DNA from: Paenibacillus oryzae
GTDB lineage: Bacteria; Bacillota; Bacilli; Paenibacillales; Paenibacillaceae
Length of the DNA: 64,000 nt
Direction of reading: 5' to 3'
NCBI RefSeq assembly: GCF_001675045.1
Contig: NZ_LYPA01000068.1
Location: forward strand, 1-64,000
The notes beneath the pieces were generated by a model that made no database searches, was not told where the DNA came from, and saw only the letters and a list, made by a program, of their open reading frames with translations. Both the position numbers and the translations under genes were made by a program. Position 1 is the first letter of the stretch; each line of letters opens with the position of its first letter. This document shows positions 1 through 6,723 of the stretch, piece after piece.

Positions 1-23
1 ACATAAGTAGGAGGATGCTAATA

Positions 24-83
24 ATGATGGTTCAAGGAATCCCTTGTCCCATCTGCCTTGGCGAATGCCGAGAGGCTATTTAA
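24..83 (+). other. Tail of an upstream frame or a 19-codon ORF
   Basis: An ATG at 24 preceded by AGGAGG (9-14) opens a 19-codon frame ending TAA at 81-83; it reads MMVQGIPCPICLGECREAI, with a CPIC...C cluster. The same frame is also open back to base 3, so it may instead be the 3' end of a gene that starts left of the window. It lies 19 nt ahead of the first recombinase. In tandem recombinase elements the upstream neighbour is often a third recombinase, but nothing here shows that. Confidence 0.25.
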
Positions 84-102
84 ATTTTAAGGAGGTTCTT
101 CC

Positions 103-1230
103 ATGCCAAAGGTAATCAGCGACACGAAATTTACCGAACTTAAAGAACAACTGAACCAGCTGCTATGTCACTATGGCCCAGAAAAAATGCGACAGGTAAT
201 GGAAACTTTCCCTGTTCAAGCACAGTCCACACCGTCAATAGCTCCAGAAGTGCGGGAGATTTCATTTCTCGAAGCCGTTGCTGCTTTCTATCAAAGCAGC
301 AAATTTTCAGGACTAAGCAAGGCCACGCAAACAACCTATCGGTCAGAGATGAAGTTATTCCAGCAGTATGTAAAGGAAAAGTTTGGCGACGATCCGCCGT
401 TTGAAAAGGTATCAAACGGTGAATTCTTGTCCGACTATATTAAGCTTAATGAAGATCCTAATACAAAAGCCAAGAAATCTTCCTTTCTTCGAACCTTTAT
501 AAAGACCATATACAAAATATTTTTTGGTCATCAGGATCTCGGGGACTTGAAGACTATACTACGCGTTCGATGGTCAAACGATGACGCACCAAAAGCCTTT
601 ACTAAAGTGCAGATTGCGGAAATCTTGCAGATCGCGCAATCTCGTAACCACGATAGCCTTTACACTGCAATTATCTGGACTTTCCTTGGGAGTGGAATTC
701 GCATAAACGAGCTCTGCCATCTAAGGATCGGTGATATCAATCCTGATACTCAAACAATCAAGGTAACACCCAAAGGGGCTGAGAATACCAAGAAAGCCCG
801 AAAAATCAACGAGCTCGCCTTACTGATGCTCACAGAATATATAGAGAAAAAATTCAGTCGGGCTCGCGAGATGATGCCCGATTCCGATTATCAAAGGCTC
901 TATATCTTTTCAAGCACTGCCGGGGATAAACCCATCACCTCTAGAGCCATTCAGCAATTTATGAAACGTATTATTTGCGAGTCTCGGTCGATAAAAGAGG
1001 AAAACAAAGATCGTTTGGGTCCTCACTCTTTTCGTCATTCTTTTGCCGTTCAAGGCCTTGAAGCAGGGATCGATATATACACCCTCTCAAAACTTCTAGG
1101 TCACGAGTCGATCGATAGCACGATGAAGTACTTGCGGCTTTTTGATGATCAACTTCGTGACGCCATTAACAAACACCCATTTGCCCAAGAGATTATTCAA
1201 AAAATTAGAGAAAGGTTGGAGAACAAATGA
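103..1230 (+). CDS. Tyrosine recombinase/integrase (first of a tandem pair)
   Basis: A 375-residue site-specific recombinase of the phage-integrase superfamily. An N-terminal SAM-like core-binding region (about 50-150) is followed by the catalytic domain. The full catalytic set is visible: R200 in GSGIRINEL, K224, H308-x-x-R311 in PHSFRH, H334 in LLGHES and the nucleophile Y343 in MKYLRL. AAGGAGG at 90-96 is well placed for the ATG at 103. The stop overlaps the ATG of the next recombinase (ATGA), so the two are translationally coupled. It probably mediates integration or excision of the accessory region. Its target site cannot be read from the sequence. Confidence 0.93.
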   Translation: MPKVISDTKFTELKEQLNQLLCHYGPEKMRQVMETFPVQAQSTPSIAPEVREISFLEAVAAFYQSSKFSGLSKATQTTYRSEMKLFQQYVKEKFGDDPPFEKVSNGEFLSDYIKLNEDPNTKAKKSSFLRTFIKTIYKIFFGHQDLGDLKTILRVRWSNDDAPKAFTKVQIAEILQIAQSRNHDSLYTAIIWTFLGSGIRINELCHLRIGDINPDTQTIKVTPKGAENTKKARKINELALLMLTEYIEKKFSRAREMMPDSDYQRLYIFSSTAGDKPITSRAIQQFMKRIICESRSIKEENKDRLGPHSFRHSFAVQGLEAGIDIYTLSKLLGHESIDSTMKYLRLFDDQLRDAINKHPFAQEIIQKIRERLENK

Positions 1231-2168
1231 AACGTTTGTTATTAGATTCCCCTTACTATGCCAACTGGGAAAAACATACCCATCTCAAGGATTCTGCAAT
1301 TTACGCTTATAGTCGCCAGTTCATGAAATTTGAACAATATCTGAGCTTAGATTTTGAGGAAGAGCTGGATTTCGATAAATTTTATTATGATACTGTATCC
1401 GAGACTTATCGTCCGATCGATACTGAATGTATTGACGGTTATATCCAGTTTCTCAAGAATAGGTTTCAGGCAAGCAAGAATACTATCTTCAATAATATTG
1501 TTTACCTGAAACATTTTTTCACGTTACTTCACGGTCTTGGTATGATTAAACAAAACCCCATGAAGAATTTCCCGAATCCATATTATGAACGCCGAATAAT
1601 TGATCGTTCCCTCTCCATAGGTGAATGTCAACGATTATTTCAAGCAGCGCTTAAAGCCGACCCATTTGTCCGGAAGTACTTCATCCTATTTTTGCTAATG
1701 ACTACGACCGCTCTTCGAAACAGGGAGATCATACAGTTAACGCTTGAACAGATTGATTTTGAGCGTAGGGTTATTATGGTGAATAAAGGGCAGAAAACCA
1801 CATCCGAAGTCGTTTACATTCCCGATTCCCTCGTTGATGAACTGGAACGTTATATTCATCATCTGGTTGTAGTAGAATGGCTGAAATCTGGACATTCGGA
1901 GGTTTTCTTCGAGAATAATCGTCCATTATCCAAGGAAGCATTAAACCGAATCATCAAGAATTTTTGCCTAGATGCCGGAATACAAAAGAAAGTCACAGCC
2001 CATAGTTTTCGACATACCACGGCATACTTAATGCAGACCAGCGGGATTGACATCATCGCTATAAAACGACAACTGCGCCATAAGCAGTTATCAACAACTC
2101 TGCGATATGTTCCTCCAGTTGACGCTGCGAAGCTGCTGAATGACGTGTGTTCCGATCTTCTTCAATAA
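1227..2168 (+). CDS. Tyrosine recombinase/integrase (second of a tandem pair)
   Basis: A 313-residue tyrosine recombinase, different from its upstream partner and closer in size to XerC/XerD or TnpA-type proteins. A SAM-like N-terminal domain (about 20-115) precedes the catalytic domain. R164 (TALRNREIIQL), K187, H259-x-x-R262 (AHSFRH), H285 (LRHKQL) and Y294 (LRYVPP) form a complete active site. It starts with a 4-nt ATGA overlap, without a separate ribosome site. Pairs or trios of overlapping tyrosine recombinases are known from Tn554-like and RIT (recombinase in trio) elements. A third member could lie left of the window. Confidence 0.93.
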   Translation: MKRLLLDSPYYANWEKHTHLKDSAIYAYSRQFMKFEQYLSLDFEEELDFDKFYYDTVSETYRPIDTECIDGYIQFLKNRFQASKNTIFNNIVYLKHFFTLLHGLGMIKQNPMKNFPNPYYERRIIDRSLSIGECQRLFQAALKADPFVRKYFILFLLMTTTALRNREIIQLTLEQIDFERRVIMVNKGQKTTSEVVYIPDSLVDELERYIHHLVVVEWLKSGHSEVFFENNRPLSKEALNRIIKNFCLDAGIQKKVTAHSFRHTTAYLMQTSGIDIIAIKRQLRHKQLSTTLRYVPPVDAAKLLNDVCSDLLQ

Positions 2169-2177
2169 CAACAAAAA

Positions 2178-2218
2178 GAACCCGAAAAAAGCAAAGAAAA
2201 AATGCTTCATTCGGGTTC
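2178..2218. terminator. Inverted repeat, probable terminator after the recombinases
   Basis: GAACCCGAA (2178-2186) pairs perfectly with TTCGGGTTC (2210-2218). The loop contains a short GCA/TGC pair. An A-rich run at 2168-2177 gives a U-rich tail on the minus strand, and the plus-strand side is AT-rich, so it could work in both directions between the convergent recombinase and mcrC transcripts. Confidence 0.6.
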
Positions 2219-2532
2219 ATTATTTGAACAAGTATTGTACACAAGAACAGACTAGTCCTGTGGTGTAACTAATCTCCACAAAGGGAATTGGATACCGTTA
2301 AGCTCTCGGCTCGTGGATAGGTATCAATCAGCTGTCCCGCGAGGACATAATTTGGGCCAGAGGATAGCCACTCATTAGGCTTCCGTTGGGAACAGAAGCT
2401 ATAGAAGGAACAAATTTATTATATAGTGGATGTGCTTTGAAATCAATAATAGCCAAGGTCACTGTTGCTCGGCTAGTTCTCGTATCTCATAAAGACTAGC
2501 CTCATCCGGAAATTTCATCTCATGTTCCCTTC
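2219..2532. other. Intergenic stretch without recognisable gene
   Basis: This interval separates the recombinases from the end of mcrC. No credible ORF was found. The only structure noticed is a weak inverted repeat, GGCTAGT (2471-2477) with ACTAGCC (2495-2501), without a U-tract. It could contain recombination sites for the adjacent recombinases, but no repeat elsewhere in the window supports that. Confidence 0.4.
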
Positions 2533-3822
2533 TTAACTCTCAAAAAAATGACATATTAAATTTATGAACTCTTTTTGTATCTGATCCAGGTCTTCGGAGG
2601 CAATATCAATATGAAGAGCTGATATCCGGATCACCTGATCTCCGTTATGTATCAAATAGGTTGCTAGCGGATTCTGGAAATATTTGTTCGCACGGAAAAC
2701 TGGGTATACCAGAAACAACCTATTGCATTGATAACGGACTGCATAGGCCAACATTTGGTAAACATCCGACTCCGAAAGTCGAGTATTCTCTTCAGAAATG
2801 GGATTTTTATATTTCGCGTCTACAATCTTTTCTATCGGCGTTTCTGATCCTGCTCGTCTGCATGCGATTGTAATATCGGGTCTCAGCAACAAAGCATCTT
2901 TCTCAGCATCCAAGTAACGTTGTGGCGTCTGATAACGGACCACCCAATCATCCGAAGATAACCCCTTATCCAACCATTGATATAACGAGAATTCAAATAA
3001 ATCATTTAGTGGGATCAGAAATGTAAAGGTACGCTCGTCACCTGCATGGACCCCAGGTTGTCGGTTAAAGTAAAACATCTTAGCAAGTTCAAACACGGGC
3101 CTGTAGTCTTCGTTTAACCGATTAAAACGTACTTTTTGGAATAGCGATTCGGTAAGGCGGAGCGGACGGATATCCTCTAATAGAATAAGCGCATGACTCA
3201 AACCGGTTTTATTTTCCTCGCTCTTTGTCAATGTTCTAAGTGAAATCATTGTGGCTTTAATGATTTGATTGAGCAAATTGTCTTCCGTGAATTCCTGATA
3301 GCTAACATAATGCTTATGCTTAAATCCCCCATTTCTGAGCAACTGTTGCTGAAATAGGATCCTTCCTCTGATGTAGGGGAGGTTGCCCTCAAAATCTTCA
3401 TATTGACGATGAATTTGCTTCTGAAAGAGTTCCAAGAACCTCTTAATGAAAATGTTAATGAAAATCTCCAGCAAATCTCCGTTCATAGCCGCTATAAGTT
3501 GAGGTTCCGGAATATCTTTGACTGAAAGGAACCCGCTAGATGCCAGCAAACGGAACAGCATCCGAACGGACGAACGTTTTTCCTCTTCGAAGTCTTCAGC
3601 AGATGCCGCATCTTCATAAAGTTTGGGCAGAATCTGTAGCTGCAAGGAAGGAGTGGCGATAAATCCAACATACTTCCTTAGCAGCACTCGGTTATCTACA
3701 CTGAAGCCAATATTTTGCCTTCCCCAAATGGACTCCAACGAAGATAATTCCATCCTATGTTCATTCGAGATTGGTTCCAACGAATACCTGTCTTCAAAGA
3801 CAGTGATGAGTTTCGCCATCAA
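2533..3822 (-). CDS. mcrC: McrC-type nuclease subunit of a McrBC restriction system
   Basis: A 429-residue McrC homologue, the nuclease partner of the GTP-driven McrB motor in modification-dependent (type IV) restriction. The N-terminal half is the McrB-contacting region. The C-terminal part is a PD-(D/E)XK nuclease, with D315 in LLLRPDIT and the D335-x-K337 signature in VDAKYKN, followed by a conserved helix (SESDVYQMLAYA). Its start overlaps the mcrB stop by 4 nt (ATGA), the usual arrangement. It is the last gene of the SOS-box operon that begins at 12,191. No U-rich terminator is evident directly behind it. Confidence 0.93.
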   Translation of the reverse strand: MMAKLITVFEDRYSLEPISNEHRMELSSLESIWGRQNIGFSVDNRVLLRKYVGFIATPSLQLQILPKLYEDAASAEDFEEEKRSSVRMLFRLLASSGFLSVKDIPEPQLIAAMNGDLLEIFINIFIKRFLELFQKQIHRQYEDFEGNLPYIRGRILFQQQLLRNGGFKHKHYVSYQEFTEDNLLNQIIKATMISLRTLTKSEENKTGLSHALILLEDIRPLRLTESLFQKVRFNRLNEDYRPVFELAKMFYFNRQPGVHAGDERTFTFLIPLNDLFEFSLYQWLDKGLSSDDWVVRYQTPQRYLDAEKDALLLRPDITIACRRAGSETPIEKIVDAKYKNPISEENTRLSESDVYQMLAYAVRYQCNRLFLVYPVFRANKYFQNPLATYLIHNGDQVIRISALHIDIASEDLDQIQKEFINLICHFFES

Positions 3823-6179
3823 TCTTCTGTTCCTTTATAGAGGGCCAACAAGGCCTTCTCGAAGTCGGAAACCGTATCTTGATCGGGAGGCTGCGTGCTT
3901 AAAACCCGAATACTTCCGGATTTCTCGAAAAACTTGGTTCCAACAACCGACTGAATAGCAGCGACATCGTTGTAGAAATATTCAGCGATTAATGGTAGAA
4001 CTTTATAATACCAGCACTTAAAAAGATCATCGATCGTTAAAACATCCATCAAATAGGCATGGCCGATCCGATGGTCTCGATCCAGCTTCTCCGATATTTT
4101 TTCATTAAGGCTCCGCAATAGACTTGCAAGTTCCACCGCACCCGCTTTTGCTGTATTTTGTTCAAAAACCGCATAATCTGGTTCCATTTCCGCGAATACG
4201 AACCGTCTTCTTAGCGCGGTATCCAGCATCGCGATCGATCGATCGGAAGTATTCATCGTACCGATAATATACAGGTTCCTAGGCAACGAGAAAGGCTTTT
4301 TGGAATAGGGCAAGATCGTGCTGACCGTTTGCCTTTTGTCCTTTTCAATCAATGTTATCAGTTCGCCAAAGATTTTAGAGATGTTACCTCGGTTGATTTC
4401 ATCGATGATCAAATAGTATGGTTTTTGCTGATGCTGCTGTGTCTTAACCGTTTTATTCATATCGTTGGAAATACCGATCAATTTCTGAACATCGGACATT
4501 TGAATGCGGGGAAGCTCGTATATCGTTTTGAGAGTAAGACTTACTCCGCCGTTCATATCGTAAATATCCGCGGGCTCCGTAAATTCTTTCAGCCATGCAA
4601 CCGGTCTGACGTGCGGTGCCGCCTGTCCCTTTATGTAAGCATAATCCCCTGTTATTACACCAATATCCCGAATCGTCCGAGGACCATCATAGACAAAAAC
4701 GATATCTCCTTGTTCCATTTGGTTAATGAGAGTATCTAACGTATTGGCATCCATAGTAGGCTTTTGAGCCCCATCATCCCGCTCATTCTCAAGTAAGGAG
4801 TATATTTCGTCATATGACTTGTCGGCTAAGTTGATGTGATCTAGAAAGTCGACCGCTATTTGTTTGCCCTCTTTACATTGGTTGTAAATTTGATCACTGT
4901 TGCGACGGCCGAGCGAAACTTTCCAGACCCGGGATCCCGAATGTATGGACTCGGCTCCCATAATACCGGAGGACTCAGATTCTGCTTTGATAATTTGTGC
5001 TGATGCGTCTTCCACCATCTTTTTCAGAACGCCAGGCTCCACACGATATCGAATCTCACCGCCTGCTTCTTCTTGCTTCGTGTCTTCTTCCAATTGGGGG
5101 CGAATGCCCTCAATAAATTCCTCATACGAGTACGACTGATGGAAAGTGATGAAACGTACCCGCTCTTCCCGTTCAACCTGGGAGAACGGGATATATCGTT
5201 TACGTAACGTATACTCAAATGCTTCTATAATATTCTTCGTGGCGAACGTTTTCCCTGTTCCTGGAGGTCCGTATAAAATCAAGTTAGGGTTAAAGTCTAA
5301 TAACTCAGCATATGTACGGTATTGTTCAAACAATTCCGGCGTTTCCTCAATATCCGAAGTTTCCACGGTTTGCGTTATTGGTGTTTTTCCTTCAGTTCCA
5401 ACTTCCATATTCGATTTGCTGATCGGCGTCTTTCGGCGGCCAACCAAGACATTATCATAGAGACGAATAGGATTTTCTACAGCAAAATACCCCTGCCTTT
5501 CCAATTCACTCAGGACGCTTTTCAAATAGTTACGTTTATTCGGCGCTTCTTCTTCCGCAAATTCAAGCAACTCAAACAATGCATACCTTTCAGTTTTGGA
5601 ATTTTTGTCATCATACAACTTCTGTAAACTTGCATAAGGTTGGGATTGTCCATTCTTCCACTCCAATATCCCTATTATTCTTGATGTTTCGAGATTGTCG
5701 ATTACAACCATGATGTCGTTTTCTGCAACTGGCGGGAGTTGAGAACTTAGTGTGACGTAATAACGACGAACCGAAGCAAAAGAGAGCTGATCCCAATTAT
5801 CCATGGGAAAAGCCAAGGTTGTCTCAATGGGAAAGAATCCGTGACCTGGAGTAGCCTTGTTAATTTTATTAAGTAAGTTGAGGTCCAAATTAAAATATGG
5901 ACTTTTAATAAATTGCACGACAGGTACAGGATGCGAGAGCCGCTTGATTTCGTCGAATAAAACAACACCCGTATCTGACGGATTAATAGGATTTACTTTT
6001 TGCCCATACTCCCTCACTTTCCATAACGCAATTACGTTTGCATTCGTCACCACAAAGACGTAATCCCCAGGTTCAATACCTCCGTACCAGGAACTCTCTT
6101 TGGCACCCGCAGCGTAATACTTCTCCTGGATTTGATGCGGTCTCTTACTGTCAAACTTGCCGAAATATACTTTGCTCAT
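3819..6179 (-). CDS. mcrB: McrB-type AAA+ GTPase with two additional domains
   Basis: A 786-residue McrB. Residues about 1-175 form an N-terminal module whose start (YGGIEPGDYVFVV) reads like an EVE/PUA-type base-recognition fold. The AAA+ motor follows: Walker A GPPGTGKT (304-311), Walker B with the McrB signature YLIIDEINRGN (589-599), the MNTSDRS sensor (642-648) and the RRRF arginine finger (about 657-660). Between Walker A and B is a long insertion (about 415-560) containing WKVSLGRRN and GDIVFVYDGP, resembling a second EVE-like domain. In McrBC systems the N-terminal domain reads modified DNA and the motor drives McrC cleavage. The ligand here cannot be deduced. The gene lies between a small upstream gene (29-nt overlap) and mcrC (4-nt overlap). 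Confidence 0.93.
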   Translation of the reverse strand: MSKVYFGKFDSKRPHQIQEKYYAAGAKESSWYGGIEPGDYVFVVTNANVIALWKVREYGQKVNPINPSDTGVVLFDEIKRLSHPVPVVQFIKSPYFNLDLNLLNKINKATPGHGFFPIETTLAFPMDNWDQLSFASVRRYYVTLSSQLPPVAENDIMVVIDNLETSRIIGILEWKNGQSQPYASLQKLYDDKNSKTERYALFELLEFAEEEAPNKRNYLKSVLSELERQGYFAVENPIRLYDNVLVGRRKTPISKSNMEVGTEGKTPITQTVETSDIEETPELFEQYRTYAELLDFNPNLILYGPPGTGKTFATKNIIEAFEYTLRKRYIPFSQVEREERVRFITFHQSYSYEEFIEGIRPQLEEDTKQEEAGGEIRYRVEPGVLKKMVEDASAQIIKAESESSGIMGAESIHSGSRVWKVSLGRRNSDQIYNQCKEGKQIAVDFLDHINLADKSYDEIYSLLENERDDGAQKPTMDANTLDTLINQMEQGDIVFVYDGPRTIRDIGVITGDYAYIKGQAAPHVRPVAWLKEFTEPADIYDMNGGVSLTLKTIYELPRIQMSDVQKLIGISNDMNKTVKTQQHQQKPYYLIIDEINRGNISKIFGELITLIEKDKRQTVSTILPYSKKPFSLPRNLYIIGTMNTSDRSIAMLDTALRRRFVFAEMEPDYAVFEQNTAKAGAVELASLLRSLNEKISEKLDRDHRIGHAYLMDVLTIDDLFKCWYYKVLPLIAEYFYNDVAAIQSVVGTKFFEKSGSIRVLSTQPPDQDTVSDFEKALLALYKGTED

Positions 6180-6408
6180 ATTTGATCTCCTCGATTTCAG
6201 TTATCCATTTCTTCTCTTTCAGGGTGTTCGTTTCAAGATGCCACGTTCTGAAACTCGATCCCGCGTTCCACCAATAGTTAGCTAGACGATCGAAATCAAC
6301 CTCATAATTCGGATGAATAGGATCTCTCTGATGAACTTCCTTGATTAGCTCCCAAGCGCCAAATCGTTCAAAATGTGCTCTTCTTTCCTCAATCTGTTCT
6401 TGGGGCAT
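6151..6408 (-). CDS. Hypothetical 85-residue protein upstream of mcrB
   Basis: A short acidic/basic protein rich in W, E and R (MPQEQIEERRAHF...), without signal peptide or membrane segment. Not recognised. Its ATG overlaps the stop of the broken HD gene (TAATG), and its end overlaps the mcrB start by 29 nt, so it is read within the operon. The overlaps and undamaged frame favour a real gene. It could be a cofactor of McrBC or of the HD enzyme; that is inference from position only. Confidence 0.55.
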   Translation of the reverse strand: MPQEQIEERRAHFERFGAWELIKEVHQRDPIHPNYEVDFDRLANYWWNAGSSFRTWHLETNTLKEKKWITEIEEIKYEQSIFRQV

Positions 6409-6705
6409 TATCCAATAAAGGGGCCGAAAACTTCTTCCACTTCGTCTTCCAACTCTTCCAGTAACTTAAACCGCGATTTGTATCCGAGTCTTTCCACCAA
6501 ACCTTTATAGCACCATTCCTGGCTGTCACGCCCTCGTTTGAAACGGGTCCATGCCTCCTCACCGTACTGCTTCATATCCCTCTTAATAGAACGAATATTG
6601 TGTAGTTTGTCTGCACAGGATGTCTGCCGAATAGCAAGGTTTTTTTCTGCTCTGTTTTCGATGAGCAACGGCAGCAAATTCAATTGCCTTATCGATTAAA
6701 TTCAT
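6408..6705 (-). pseudogene. HD-domain hydrolase gene with internal deletion and frame change
   Basis: The ATG at 6705 has a GGAGG ribosome site and begins MNLIDKAIEFAAVAHRKQ, the typical start of small HD-domain (RelA/SpoT-like) phosphohydrolases. After about 22 codons the sequence jumps to SCADKLHNIRSIKRD...WTRFKRGRDSQEW, the C-terminal part of the same family, but in another frame. The 298-nt span is not a multiple of three. Family members are usually about 180-190 residues, so roughly 90 codons, including the metal-binding HD motif, are missing. The remaining 91-codon frame starting at 6683 is unlikely to be functional. Inference: one deletion destroyed the gene. Confidence 0.8.
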
Positions 6706-6723
6706 AGGCACTGATTCCTCCCT

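Noticed and set aside
2471..2501. Inverted repeat GGCTAGT/ACTAGCC as a recombination or attachment site
   Set aside because: Arms of only 7 bp with a 17-nt loop and no second copy elsewhere in the window; not enough to call an attachment site.
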